A stretch of 64,000 bases of DNA from JAGWAJ01 sp965215155 (GCA_965215155.1 CBDCCY010000002.1:558001-622000); one strand, 5' to 3'; shown: positions 17,762-27,481, counted from the stretch's first letter. A program made the numbers and translations. Notes: generated from the sequence alone by a model not told the origin.

Positions 17762-19472
17762 TGCACCAGCCCTGGATCTCGACGCTGAAGATCTTGCCCA
17801 CGACCCGGCGCAGCAGTCCCTTGAGGCTGGGGTTGGTCAGGCCGGGCAGACAGCGGATCGCCTCCTCCTTGTAGCCTTCCATCAGGCGGCGGCTGCGGCC
17901 GGCGGCGTCGAAGCGCTCGAGCAGCTCGCGCACCTCGTTGGAGCGGCCGCCGACGGCCTGCTCGCGACGCCACGCGGCCTCGAGCACCGACCGCGCCTCG
18001 GGCTCGGACTTCGCCTGCTCGTAGCCGACGGCGAGCGGCAGGGAGGGGCGCAGGGCCGCCACGTCGTCCGGCGCGTCGGCGGACGGCTCGAAGTCGTCGA
18101 GGTCGTCCCGGATCTGATAGGCGATGCCCAGCGCGTCGCTGTAGGCCCGCAGCTTGTCGAACACCTCCGGCTCGGCCCGGGCGCAGGCCGCGCCGAGCTC
18201 GAGCGCGACGCCGAACGCGGGCGCGGTCTTCTGCCGGAAGATCTGCAGCACCTGCTGCGAGCCGAGAGGCCGCGGGCGGCGCGCCCAGGCGAGCTCCTCG
18301 CCCTGTCCGAGACAGAGGGTGCGGTGCCCGCGGGCCGCGATGGCCATCATCTCGGCGCGGGTCTCCGGCGCGAAGTCGCACTCCGCAAGCAGCCGGTAGC
18401 CCTCGCCCACGAGGAGATCGCCCACGTTCAGCGCCGCCGGGACTCCGTGCGAGGCATGCAGCGTCGGCTCGCCGTAGCGGAGCGCGTCGCCGTCCTCGAT
18501 GTCGTCGTGCACCAGGGAAGCCTTGTGGAAGCACTCCACCGCCACCGCCACCTTCCTGAGCGCGTCCGGAGGCGACGTGTGCGGGTCGTCCTGAAGGGCC
18601 TGATGCACGCAGACCGTGAGGAACGGACGCCAGCGCTTGCCGGCGCGGGTCAGCTCGCCGCGGGCCAGCGTCTCCGTCTCGCCCTCGGGCGGGCCGCCGA
18701 ACAGCTCGTCGAGCGCCGCCGGGGCGAACCAGCTCTCGACGTCCTTGCGCAGCGCGTCGAGATCGAGCCGCCGGGTCCGGTCGTCGCTCGTGGCGTGGAT
18801 GAAGTCCCAGACCCATTCGACGTCGACGCCGGTGTCCTTGCAGTCGTCCTGCAGCAGCGGGATCGCCACGCCGGGGATGGCCGCCGCCTCCATGTAGGGG
18901 AAAGCGCGCTCGAGCACCGAGAGGCAGCTCACGCCGACGATCGCCTCGATCTTGCCGGTCTGGATGAGCGCCATCACCAGCGCCGAGCCCTCCGCGACGA
19001 GCACCGCGTAGCCGAGCTTCTCGGCTTCCTCCTGCAGGTCCTGGATGGTGCACAGGCCGCACTGCTTGCAGAGCAGGCCGAACTCCTCGAACGGGGCGGG
19101 GCAGCGATCCTCCACCCGCAGGCACTTCGGCAGCAGCAGCAGGCGCCGGTCGTAGGGGACGGTGGCGAGATGCTCGCGCCACGTCTCGTTGCCGAGCAGC
19201 ACGCCGAGGTAGTCGAGGTACTTGGCGTCGATGCCGTGCGCCCGCGCGATCTCCTCGGAGCGGGTGCGCAGCTCGTCCAGCACCAGCGGCGGCGTGATCT
19301 CGCTCTGCCGCGCCGCCACGTAGGCCCGGACCTGCTGCAGCATCACCTCGCGCTCCGTCCGGGTCTGCGGGATGTTGTCCTGCGGCGGCCGCATGGCCGT
19401 CGGCGGCACGGCGCGAGGGAGGGTTACGACCGGCAGTGGGTAACTCACGGGCCCTTCCGTTGATGTCGGCAT
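17703..19472 (-). CDS. DUF116-polyprenyl diphosphate synthase fusion
   Basis: 589 residues, two domains. Residues about 40-240 are DUF116: LLLLPKCLR, then a Cys cluster CPAPFEEFGLLCKQCGLC and IVGVSCLSVLERAFP, suggesting a metal or Fe-S site. From about 265 a trans-isoprenyl diphosphate synthase follows, with GKRWRPFLT, the first Asp-rich motif HDDIEDGD and the second RDDLDDFE. It should elongate an allylic diphosphate (FPP/GGPP type) for the cyclase two genes downstream. The ATG at 19472 gives the longest form; a GTG at 19448 has a better ribosome site (GGAAGG). The covalent joining of a Cys-rich DUF116 to a prenyl synthase is notable, and the function of DUF116 is unknown. Confidence 0.88.
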   Translation of the reverse strand: MPTSTEGPVSYPLPVVTLPRAVPPTAMRPPQDNIPQTRTEREVMLQQVRAYVAARQSEITPPLVLDELRTRSEEIARAHGIDAKYLDYLGVLLGNETWREHLATVPYDRRLLLLPKCLRVEDRCPAPFEEFGLLCKQCGLCTIQDLQEEAEKLGYAVLVAEGSALVMALIQTGKIEAIVGVSCLSVLERAFPYMEAAAIPGVAIPLLQDDCKDTGVDVEWVWDFIHATSDDRTRRLDLDALRKDVESWFAPAALDELFGGPPEGETETLARGELTRAGKRWRPFLTVCVHQALQDDPHTSPPDALRKVAVAVECFHKASLVHDDIEDGDALRYGEPTLHASHGVPAALNVGDLLVGEGYRLLAECDFAPETRAEMMAIAARGHRTLCLGQGEELAWARRPRPLGSQQVLQIFRQKTAPAFGVALELGAACARAEPEVFDKLRAYSDALGIAYQIRDDLDDFEPSADAPDDVAALRPSLPLAVGYEQAKSEPEARSVLEAAWRREQAVGGRSNEVRELLERFDAAGRSRRLMEGYKEEAIRCLPGLTNPSLKGLLRRVVGKIFSVEIQGWCSEFEARNAAGGQAVADAAR

Positions 19473-19529
19473 TTGTCGCGCCTGGCGTAGAAATTGACTG
19501 GTTGCGGGCCCGGAAGTCCGGGTCGCCCG

Positions 19530-20510
19530 CTAGCTGTAGGCCCCGAACCCGAAGAACCAGTGCTTCTTGGCGAACGCGTACGCCCAGTGCTCCTCCGGGA
19601 TCTCGTTGCCCGGGTCGTACTGGCTGCTCCGCGGCGTCAACTCCGCCAACTCCGCGGACGCCGTCTGCCGCTGCGTCGTATCCCGCGCCCCGTGGCGCGC
19701 CACGAGCTCGCGGACCAGATCCGGGCGTTCCAGCACGATGCAGCCGCGCGTGGTCCGCGCCGCCGTCTCGCGGAAGTCCTTGAGGAACGACGAATTCGTC
19801 ATCGTCTCGTAGACGCTCGGCCGATCATGGACGGTCTCGGTCGCGAACTGGATGATCGGACACGGCTCGATGTCCCCGTACGGACTGATGTGGTGGCTGA
19901 CGCCGGTGGCCATCGGGCAGAGCGCCTGTCCCTCGTCGTCCCAGTAGGCGTCGACGATGGCGATCGGCAGCTTCGCGCGCATGCCGACGATGAAGCGGCG
20001 CACGCGGAGCACCTCCTCGGGGGTCAGCGCGATCTCGGCCGTCGGCTGCGGGCCGACGACGCGGTACGTGTGGAACCAGGCGTAGTGGACGCCGAGGTCG
20101 ATGAGCCGCCGCAGCCACGATTCCTGCACCAGGTCGTCGATGTTCGTCTTGCACACGCTGGTGGCCACGCCCGTCACCAGGCGATTCCGGGTGCACGCTT
20201 CCAGCCCCGCCAGCGACTTGTCGAGGACGGCCGTCCGGCCGCGGCGCTCGTCGCTCACCACGCTGGTCCCCTCGATGCTGACCAGCGGGGTCACGTTGCC
20301 CAGGCGCCGCAACTCGGCCGCCCGCGCGTCGTCGATCAGGTGGCCGTTGGTGAAGAGCTGGAAGTAGCAGTCCGGGTGCGCTGCGAACAGGTCGAACAGG
20401 TCGGGGTGCAGCAGCGGCTCGCCCCCCAGGATGCCGAAGTAGCTGTTGCCGTGCCGCTTGGCGTCGCCGACGATGCGGTCGAGCTCGTCGATCTCGGATG
20501 ACCTGGGCGG
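19530..20510 (-). pseudogene. Radical SAM enzyme, C-terminal half (separated from its N-terminal half)
   Basis: Coding sequence begins abruptly near 20510 (IDELDRIVGDAKRHG), continues with GILGGEPLLHPDLFDLF (the GGE motif of radical SAM barrels) and PLVSIEGTSVVSDERRG, and ends with a Cys-bearing region (LCPMATGVSHHISPYGDIEPCP). The CxxxCxxC cluster motif is missing. No ATG or GTG precedes the homologous region, and a TTG at 20312 would make a useless start. The missing N-terminus lies at 42105-42284 on the same strand. It resembles the HpnH type used in hopanoid side-chain extension, which fits the cyclase and prenyl synthase downstream, but family placement is inferred. Confidence 0.85.
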
Positions 20511-21280
20511 AGGCCCGCGGGGCGTTCGCCTACTACCTGCCCGACCTCCCGCTGCTCGGCGGCACGGTGCGCGACCGCGCCATGCGCTGGCTCGAGCCGG
20601 AGAACTTCGGGTACGCCCGCTTCGATCGGAACAATCCGGAGGGGTTCTACCGTCGCACCAAGAACCAGACAGGGGAAGTGGCGGCGCGCGCGGATCAGCT
20701 CGACCCGCAGTGGCGGCTGGTCATAGAGCACCCCGAAGGCGGGCGCCTCTCGGGCATGCAGGTGACGCGCGACACCGTCCTGAAGCGGGCGGCGGCCGAC
20801 CAGATACGCGCCGACTGGCTCAAGCAGGGCATCCTGACGGCGGCGTTCGCCGCACGCGGCGCCGGCCTGTCCGTAGGAAGCTGCTCTTCCATCGTCGGCC
20901 CGGCGGGCGAGCGCTACGGCTGGAAGATCGGGTGGCCGGTGAGTCAGGCCTGCGCGCTTGCCCAGGAGTGGGTGCTCCTGTTCGTTCCGCTCGCCGGCGT
21001 GATGATTGTCCTCGCCTGGCGGCGCCGGGACATCGCCTCGGCCCTGCTGCTGGCGCCCATCGTCTACGGCTTCGGCATCCACGCGGTGGCGACGCACTTC
21101 ATCGAGCGCTACTCGCGGCCCCTTATCCCGGTCCTGGTGGTGGTGGCCGCGCTGGCGGCCCAGGAAGGCTGGCGCCGGTTCCAGGGCGCCCGGCAGCGGC
21201 GGCGGGCCGGCGGAGCCGGCAGCCAGCCCGCGGCCGGAGTCGGCGACCGGACACGGGCGGCCGGCGTCACCGATCGCTGA
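20498..21280 (+). pseudogene. Membrane glycosyltransferase-like protein, C-terminal part
   Basis: 260 residues. The first about 145 are soluble (YYLPDLPLLGGTVRDRAM, NFGYARFDRNNPEGFYRRTK), followed by membrane segments ALAQEWVLLFVPLAGVMIVLAW, ASALLLAPIVYGFGIHAV and PLIPVLVVVAALAA. This is the layout of the C-terminal part of a polytopic GT39/83-like sugar transferase whose N-terminal membrane segments are missing. The start falls exactly at the island edge, so I read it as truncated. A GT2 gene follows 10 nt later. Family assignment is weak. Confidence 0.5.
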
Positions 21281-21290
21281 CCCCGAGACG

Positions 21291-22226
21291 ATGTCGCAAG
21301 CATCCCATCCGGCGGGACGCCGCCCCGAATCGCTGCTGGTGATAATCCCGGCATTCAACGAGGAGGAGTCCATCGGTGAGGTGGTGGCCGGGGTCCGGGA
21401 GTGCGCCGGCCGCCTGGCCGAGTCGGGACTCCGGATGCAGGTCTGCGTCATCGACGACGGCTCCACCGACGACACGGCCGGGGCCGCGCGTACGGCCGGC
21501 GCCGATCAGGTCCTGGTCCACGGCCGCAACCTCGGGTGCGGCGCCGCCGTCCGCAGCGGGCTGCTCCACGGCCGCCAGCAAGGGGCCGACATCGCGGTCA
21601 AGCTGGACGGCGACGGCCAGCACGACCCGGCGGACATCCCCGAGCTGCTCCGTCCCATCCTCGAGGACCGCGCCGACGTCGTCTACGGGAACCGGTTCTC
21701 GCGCATCACTTACCGCATGCCCTTCGTGCGGCGCGTCGGCAACTCGCTCTTCCGCGGGTTGATGCGCTGGCTGACCCACTGGGACGTCAAGGACTCGCAG
21801 CCCGGCATGTTCGCCGTCAACGACGCCTACCTGCAGGTCTGCTTCATCCCCGGCGACTACAACTACACCCAGCAGGTGCTGCTGGACGCCTACCTGAAGG
21901 GGATGCGGTTCGACTGGGCGCCGATAGCGTTCCACCGGCGGAAGGCCGGCGAGTCGTTCGTCTCGCTCAAGTACCCGTTCAAGGTGCTGCCGCAGATCCT
22001 GATGCTGATGGTCCTCGTCCGCCCGCTCAAGGTCTTCCTGCCGGTGGCGGCGTTCTTCCTGGCGGCCGCCGGCATCGTCTTCGTGGTGGAGCTGGCGCTC
22101 TGGTTCGCCGGGTACACGGCGCGGCCGGTCGAGAACTCCAACCTCGTGCTGGGCATGGCCATGTTCGGCCTGAACACCGGGTTCTTCGGGCTGCTCGCCG
22201 AGATCGTCGTGCGCCGCACGTCGTAG
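21291..22226 (+). CDS. GT2 glycosyltransferase, dolichyl/undecaprenyl-phosphate sugar synthase type
   Basis: 311 residues. The GT-A fold shows LLVIIPAFNEEESIGEVV, VCVIDDGSTDDT and VKLDGDGQHDP (the DxD-like metal site), then GNRFSRITYRMPFVRRVGN, typical of DPM1/GtrB-like enzymes that move a sugar onto polyprenyl phosphate. Two C-terminal membrane segments (VFLPVAAFFLAAAGIVFVV and LVLGMAMFGLNTGFFGLLAEI) match the GtrB type. It sits 10 nt after the truncated membrane transferase, which would use such a lipid-linked sugar. Sugar unknown. Confidence 0.88.
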   Translation: MSQASHPAGRRPESLLVIIPAFNEEESIGEVVAGVRECAGRLAESGLRMQVCVIDDGSTDDTAGAARTAGADQVLVHGRNLGCGAAVRSGLLHGRQQGADIAVKLDGDGQHDPADIPELLRPILEDRADVVYGNRFSRITYRMPFVRRVGNSLFRGLMRWLTHWDVKDSQPGMFAVNDAYLQVCFIPGDYNYTQQVLLDAYLKGMRFDWAPIAFHRRKAGESFVSLKYPFKVLPQILMLMVLVRPLKVFLPVAAFFLAAAGIVFVVELALWFAGYTARPVENSNLVLGMAMFGLNTGFFGLLAEIVVRRTS

Positions 22227-22289
22227 GCGCATTCGCCTGAGCCCCAGCACCCACCGCCCCAGTGACCTTGCGCGCCCTCACGGGCGCGT

Positions 22290-22917
22290 TGGGAGTTTCC
22301 TCCGAAGCTCACCTCGGCGGCGGTCCATCCCACCCGCCGCGTGACGGCGGGCGATAGCGAGGTACCGTGCAGACCCAGGGCCTGGTCGCGCGGGCACACC
22401 CCCTTGCGGCAGGCGTCACAGTGGTAGTAGGCGCGCTGCAGGGTCACCGGCCCCAACAGCGTGGTGAACGTCTTCGGGCGACGGCCGGCGTAGCGCGCCC
22501 GCCGGCCGCAGGCGCACGCGGTGGTCGAACCCGAATGGTCGGAATCGTCCGCGTTGCAGCGCTGCGCCATCCACTGCGCGGCGATGTCGAGGCTGCGGTG
22601 ACGGACTGCCTGCTCCAGCGCTTCGAAATCCGCCGCGTCGACGGGCCCGGGACCGATGAGCGCATCGACTTCGGCCCCGATGGCGGCTACGAGCGCTGCG
22701 CCCGAGCCGCTTCCAAGGCCCGGTCCGCCGTGGCGAGCGCGCGGCGGCGAACCGTCTGCACGAACGTCTCGAAGTCCTGCGGAGTCCCGCTCCTCTGGCT
22801 CAGGAACGCGTCGAGGTCGGCTTCCACCGCCGACCGCAAGGCGGCGAACAGCTCCTTCCGGGAGCCCCCTTTTTCCGCCGCGTCAGCAATCCGTTCCGGC
22901 ATCTGCGCCTCGGGCAT
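22290..22917 (-). pseudogene. Transposase remnant, ISKra4-like N-terminal part
   Basis: An ORF of 76 residues (22687-22917; ATG preceded by GGGAGGAC) is followed in another frame by AEVDALIGPGPVDAADFEAL, then MAQRCNADDSDHSG, CACGRRARYAGRRPKTF, LGPVTLQRAYYHCDACRKG and VTRRVGWTAAEVSFG, where homology stops near 22290. The two CxxC pairs and the Y-x-C-x-x-C phrase are typical of the N-terminal zinc region of ISKra4-like transposases. The catalytic domain is absent. The frame change between the two parts may be programmed or a mutation. Family assignment is tentative. Confidence 0.6.
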
Positions 22918-24018
22918 GGTCGGAGTCCTCCCTACCCGACGTATCGGTCGATCAGCGCTCGCTCGATACCCCGTACGGCAAGACCCTCAACTTTCTTGTC
23001 GTGCACCCAGGAGGCGGACGGGGAAGAGGCAGAAGCATGGGAGGATCGAGGGATCGCGGACAATCAGATGGGGGCACGGACGGAGAACAGGCCGGAGGCG
23101 GAGAGCACGGACGACACGATGCGCAGCAGGGCAGCGACGGTGAGAGTGTGATCCAACCTGTCGTCTGATCACAACAAGGACCGAGGCGAACTTACACCGA
23201 TGATGCCGCAGTAAGGGTGTAAGGAGGACAGGCGGCCGAACTTACACTTCCAGTCACACCTGAACTTACACCCGGCAACCAGCCAAGTCGTTTCCTATCA
23301 ACAGATTCCCACATCACAGACCCACCCCCACGTGCAGACAAAAGGGTCGGGTGGGAGTAGGGGAGCGACCACGCGGAAACCTGGCGGTTTCCGGCCCCCG
23401 CCGGTGCTCCTCCGTCACACCTGCGGGGTCGCGGTCGCTCCCCTTGAAATTGTCCCTCCAGGAAGGGTGAGAACCTGCCGTCTCCGCCGGCCGGCCGGCT
23501 CGCGTCGCTCGCCAGCGTCGGGCCATGAACGCTGCCCCGCCTGCGGCGCTCTCCGGCAGCGCGTGCAGGTCGGGCGGAGCCGGCCGGCGGCTTCCACCAG
23601 AGGCGGGTAGCTACGGGACGGCCGGCGTGTCAACGCGCTTCGCACGTTCTCCGCTGCGCTTCGACCCTGTCGGGTGACACACCGTCCGCCCCTCCGCTCA
23701 GACAGCCGTTGTGGGCCTTGCGGCCCGGCCTGGACGGGAACCGTCCCGTCGTCCCACTCGGCTCGCCCGCGGATGGACCCCCGATGCGGAAAAATGCGGG
23801 CGGCGAGATTTTTCTTTGCCCGTGCAGGTCGCTTCATAGAGTGCGGAAAGGTGCTCATCCGGTCCTGTCCAGTCTCAGCAGGTCGGAAGGCGCCCAGAAG
23901 GGTCTAATCCGTGCAAAGTGCTGCATTGCATGGGTTTGCGCTGTTTGTGGTACGTTGTTCTCCGAACCGCGGGGCGTGATATCGCCGCGCAATCCCGCCA
24001 TCTCAAGGAGGGCTGAAG
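22918..24018. other. 1.1-kb gene-poor stretch upstream of the AlpA gene
   Basis: No supported protein gene. It holds the first copy of the long direct repeat (23142-23467) with an iteron-like array and a three-way-junction palindrome. From 23468 to 24018 there is GC-rich DNA with an A/T-rich patch (23790-23960) just before the AlpA gene, the probable promoter area. AAGGAGGGC at 24005-24013 is the AlpA ribosome site. Confidence 0.5.
23142..23467. repeat. Long direct repeat, copy 1, with iteron-like array and folded palindrome
   Basis: About 325 bp, repeated at 28394-28545 plus 31375-31547 (copy 2 is interrupted by an IS). The left part has four copies of a GAACTTACACC-type motif: 23188-23198, 23215-23224 (reverse, GGGTGTAAGG), 23238-23247 and 23262-23273. 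The right part (23359-23444) folds as an outer 12-bp stem AGGGGAGCGACC/GGTCGCTCCCCT enclosing hairpin GGAAACC-TGGC-GGTTTCC and a second hairpin with two mismatches. It resembles an origin or recombination site; function inferred. Confidence 0.8.
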
Positions 24019-24267
24019 ATGACCACGAACCGAGACTTCACCCGCCGGCGTGCGAGCGTCGGAAACCCCCTGCCCAGGCTGCTCACCCTGCGCGACGTGA
24101 CCGAGCTGACGGCCCTGTCCCGCTCGGCCGTCTACGCGCTGATGAGCGAGTCCAGGTTCCCGAAGCCGCTCCGCGTCGGCAGCCGCGCCGTCCGGTGGGT
24201 CGAGCACGAGGTGCTCGACTTCATCGCCACCCGCCCCCGCGCCGGCTCGGAGCGGCCCACTCGGTAA
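24019..24267 (+). CDS. AlpA-family (MerR-like) excisionase/regulator
   Basis: 82 residues. LLTLRDVTELTALSRSAVYALM is the winged-helix DNA-recognition helix of AlpA/excisionase proteins, followed by FPKPLRVGSRAVRWVEHEV, the usual wing with the R-W-x-x-x-E/D-V phrase. Such proteins regulate the integrase or act as directionality factors in P4-type satellites and integrative elements. The gene has a strong AAGGAGGGC site and lies 5 nt before the primase gene, facing the integrase across the element. Confidence 0.88.
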   Translation: MTTNRDFTRRRASVGNPLPRLLTLRDVTELTALSRSAVYALMSESRFPKPLRVGSRAVRWVEHEVLDFIATRPRAGSERPTR

Positions 24268-24272
24268 CGGCC

Positions 24273-26174
24273 ATGCTCGACCTGCTCGACCGCCTGGAGG
24301 GCGTCAGGGAGTCGGGTGCGGGCTGGACCGCGCGATGCCCGGCGCATGCCGACCGCCGGGCATCGCTCGCGGTCGGCCGCGGCGACGACGGCCGCTGGCT
24401 CCTGAAGTGCCACGCCGGCTGCGCGTTCGGCGCCGTCGTCGGCGCGCTCGGCATCGACGCCCGCGACCTCTTCCCCTCGAACGGACACCGCCACCCGCCC
24501 GCGCGGCGGGAGGCGGCCGTCTACGACTACGACGGCGTGTTCGAGGTGGTCCGCTACGAGCCGAAGGACTTCCGGCAGCGGCGGCCGGACGGGCGAGGCG
24601 GCTACCTGTGGAACCTCGACGGCATCACGCCGCGGCTCTATCGCCTGAACGACCTGGCCGGCCGCGATGCGGCCGTCGTGGTCGAGGGCGAGAAGGACGT
24701 GGACCGGCTGTGGTCGCTCGACCTGCCGGCGACCTGCAACGCGGGCGGAGCCGGCCAGTGGAGGTCCACGCATGCCGAGCAGCTCAAGGTTGCCGGCGTG
24801 CGGTCGGTGGTCGTCGTTCCCGATGCCGACGACGCGGGCCGGAGACATGGTCAGGCGGTTGCGCGAGCGTGCGCAGCGGCCGGACTGCGGGCGCGGATCG
24901 CCGCGCTGCCCGACGGACCCAAGGACATCTGCGCGTACCTTGACGACGGTCACGACAAGCGCGAGCTGGCGGAGGTGATCGCCGCTGCCGAGTCGTACGA
25001 CGGGGCCGCCGACCTGCCGGCCGGGGTCGTGCGGTTGAGTGACGCCGATGTCGAGGGTACGGCGGCCGAGGGACCGCCGGCCGTCGCGCGGCTGATCGCC
25101 CACGCGGGGCGGGTCACGTTGCTGCACGCGCGGGAGAAGGCCGGCAAGAGCACGCTGATCGGCGCCGCGGTGGCCGCCGTCACCCGCGGGCGGTCGTTCC
25201 TGGGCATGCCCACCGTTGCGGGCGACGTGCTGTGGGTCGGCGAGGAGGCGGCCTCGGATGTCAAGGCGCGGCTGTTCCAGTGGGACGCGGACCTGGAACG
25301 GGTGTACTTCGTCGGCCGGCCGAGCCGGGACCTGGAGCACGAGGCGTCGCTGCGACGGCTGGTCGAGCGGCTGCGGCCGGTGTGGGTCGTCATCGACACC
25401 TGGTCGCACTACCTCCAGGTCCATCGCGTGAAGGACACGGCCGGCCCCGGCGAGCAGGGGCTGCTGATCGGCGAGGTCGTCAGTCTGGCCCGCGAGTCCG
25501 GGTCGGCGTTCGCCGTCTCGCACCACAACCGGAAGAACCCCAGCGCCAGCGCCGAGTCCGGCGACGCGGAGGGCGAGTACCGGGACTCGACGGCGATCGG
25601 CGCGGCCGTGGACATGATCGTGTCGTTGAGCCGGGCGAAGATGCCGCGGGCGCGGCGCCTCACGCCGTCCGGCCGCTGGCCCGAGGAGCCGCTGACCGTC
25701 GTCCTCGAGCCGGGCGTCGGCTACGAGCTGGCGCCGGACCTGGAGGAGGACGAACAGGCCCGTGCGGACGGCAAGCCGCCGGCCCGCCCGCTCCCGGAAC
25801 GCGCGCTGCTGCACCTGCTCCGGTGCGATCCGCTGGCCCGGCCTCATGCGAGCACCCTGGCCGACGCGCTCGATTGCAGCGGACGGCGGTACCAGGACCT
25901 GCGCGCGGCGCTCGATGCGCTGCTCGACGACGGGCTCGTCGACCACGCCCAGCGCCCTGGCGCGACGAAGCAGCGGGACCGGGGCTACGCACTGACCGCC
26001 GAAGGCCGCGAGCGGGCCGAGGCTCTCCGCGACCAGTCGATTTCCGCGATTTCCACCAAGGGAAACGGGGCGGAAACGCTCGGGAACACGCCGGGAAATC
26101 CAACTCGATTTCCATTTCCGCGATTTCCCCCCCAGGGGGTGGGCGGAAATGGAAATGGAAATCGAACTGCTTGA
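24273..26174 (+). CDS. Mobile-element primase-helicase (zinc finger, TOPRIM, RepA-like AAA)
   Basis: 633 residues. N-terminal CHC2-like zinc finger (CPAHADRRASLAV, then CHAGCAFGAVV), a TOPRIM segment (AAVVVEGEKDVDRLW; VVVVPDADDAGRRHGQ), and an AAA ATPase with Walker A LLHAREKAGKST and Walker B-like VWVVIDTWSHYLQVH, ending in a winged-helix region (SGRRYQDLRAALDALLDDGLVDH). This is the replication protein plan of satellites and integrative elements. The last about 40 residues are low-complexity (RFPFPRFPP, GGNGNGN) because the DNA is a large palindrome (26106-26164). It is convergent with the integrase. Confidence 0.85.
   Translation: MLDLLDRLEGVRESGAGWTARCPAHADRRASLAVGRGDDGRWLLKCHAGCAFGAVVGALGIDARDLFPSNGHRHPPARREAAVYDYDGVFEVVRYEPKDFRQRRPDGRGGYLWNLDGITPRLYRLNDLAGRDAAVVVEGEKDVDRLWSLDLPATCNAGGAGQWRSTHAEQLKVAGVRSVVVVPDADDAGRRHGQAVARACAAAGLRARIAALPDGPKDICAYLDDGHDKRELAEVIAAAESYDGAADLPAGVVRLSDADVEGTAAEGPPAVARLIAHAGRVTLLHAREKAGKSTLIGAAVAAVTRGRSFLGMPTVAGDVLWVGEEAASDVKARLFQWDADLERVYFVGRPSRDLEHEASLRRLVERLRPVWVVIDTWSHYLQVHRVKDTAGPGEQGLLIGEVVSLARESGSAFAVSHHNRKNPSASAESGDAEGEYRDSTAIGAAVDMIVSLSRAKMPRARRLTPSGRWPEEPLTVVLEPGVGYELAPDLEEDEQARADGKPPARPLPERALLHLLRCDPLARPHASTLADALDCSGRRYQDLRAALDALLDDGLVDHAQRPGATKQRDRGYALTAEGRERAEALRDQSISAISTKGNGAETLGNTPGNPTRFPFPRFPPQGVGGNGNGNRTA
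26106..26164. repeat. Palindrome at the end of the primase gene
   Basis: Arms CGATTTCCATTTCC (26106-26119) and GGAAATGGAAATCG (26151-26164), separated by a C7/G5 core that can also pair. It lies inside the last codons of the primase gene and just before the convergent integrase stop, so it could act as a bidirectional terminator. An inverted copy is at 27850-27908 and a look-alike with different stem sequence is at 28172-28227. Confidence 0.75.
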
Positions 26175-26233
26175 GGGTCGATCTCTGGGCGGAGTCGGGG
26201 GCCACGGACCCCACGTCACGGAATCGGAATCCG

Positions 26234-27481
26234 TCACCGGCGCAGGGGGATGACCTGCCCCCGCTCCTCACCGAGATAGGCGCCCCAATCGTCCATGAGG
26301 CGTCGGCGGCGCGCGAACAGGTCGGACCGCGCGTAGGCCGCCTCGACCTGATTCCGCACCTTGTGGGCCAGCGCCGCCTCGACGACCTCACGCGGGTGGT
26401 CGGTCTCTTCGGCCGCCCAGTCCCGGAAGCTGGACCTGAAGCCATGCGGCACCGCCGCGATGCCCAGGTCCCGGATGAGCTTCGAGACCGCGGCGTCATC
26501 GAGCGCCTTCCCGCGGACGCTCGGAAAGACCAGCCCGGCGAACTCGGGCCGGGTCGCGACGCCGCGGAGCTGCTCCGACTCGCGCAGGACCCCGGCCGCC
26601 CGGCCGCACAGCGGCACCCGGTGCTCGCGTTGCGCCTTCATCCGCGCCGCCGGAACCGTCCACACCCGCGCGACAAGGTCGACCTCGTCCCACGTCGCCC
26701 CCCGCGCCTCGCCGGACCTCGCGGCCGTCAACACGAGAAACTCGAAGGCCAGCTTCGTCCCGAGCCACGCATCCGAGCGCTGAACGGCCGCAACCGCGGC
26801 GGCGACCTCGCCGTGCGGCAGCGCCGCCCGGTGCTGCACGAGCACGGGACGCTTCGGCAGCGCCGCCGTGACCGCGTCGCCGGCTGGATTGTCGCTGCGG
26901 TAGCCCTGCGCGATGGCCCACCGCATGACCGTGCCGATGCGATGGCGCACCGACCGCGCCATCGCGTGCTTGCGCGTCCAGATGGGCAGCAGGACCGTCA
27001 TGACGTCGGCCGTCGTCACCTGGTCGACGCTCTTGCCGCCGAGGTGCGGAAGCACATGGTCGCGCAGGCTCGCCCGCCACTGCTTCGGGGTCTTGCCGGC
27101 CCGCCACGCCTCCCCGTGGATGGCGATCACCTGCTCGACCGCCTCCTCGAACGTCGGGATCCCCTCGGAGCGGCGCCGGTCCGCGAGCGGGTCTCCGCCC
27201 TCGCGGGCGGCCTTGCGGTTGGCGAGCGCCTTCTCGCGGGCCTCGGCCAACGACACCAGCGCGTAGCTGCCGAGACCGAGCGCGCGGGACCGCCCGCGGA
27301 TGACCAGCCGTTGCACCCAGCGGCGCGCCCCGGACGGGTCGACGTGCAGATAGAGGCCATTCCCGTCAGCGTAGCGGCCCGCCTCGGCGACCGAACGGCA
27401 GAAGGCGGCGGAGAGCGCCTTGTCGGGATGGCGGCCCCTGCGCTTGGTGGCTCGGGGTTTCCTGGGCAGGTCCATCGTCAT
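26234..27481 (-). CDS. P4-type tyrosine integrase
   Basis: 415 residues. The N-terminal DUF4102-type arm-binding domain shows the ADGNGLYLHVDPSGARRWV phrase, with RALGLGSYALVSLAEARE after it. A core-binding domain (TFEEAVEQVIAIHGEAWR) and a catalytic domain follow: TAARSGEARGATWDEVD (first Arg), VPHGFRSSFRDWAAEE (H-x-x-R class), ALAHKVRNQVEAAYARSD (His and Tyr). All catalytic positions appear present. The gene faces the primase. A C-terminal fragment of a related integrase lies inverted at 27612-27814. Confidence 0.93.
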   Translation of the reverse strand: MTMDLPRKPRATKRRGRHPDKALSAAFCRSVAEAGRYADGNGLYLHVDPSGARRWVQRLVIRGRSRALGLGSYALVSLAEAREKALANRKAAREGGDPLADRRRSEGIPTFEEAVEQVIAIHGEAWRAGKTPKQWRASLRDHVLPHLGGKSVDQVTTADVMTVLLPIWTRKHAMARSVRHRIGTVMRWAIAQGYRSDNPAGDAVTAALPKRPVLVQHRAALPHGEVAAAVAAVQRSDAWLGTKLAFEFLVLTAARSGEARGATWDEVDLVARVWTVPAARMKAQREHRVPLCGRAAGVLRESEQLRGVATRPEFAGLVFPSVRGKALDDAAVSKLIRDLGIAAVPHGFRSSFRDWAAEETDHPREVVEAALAHKVRNQVEAAYARSDLFARRRRLMDDWGAYLGEERGQVIPLRR

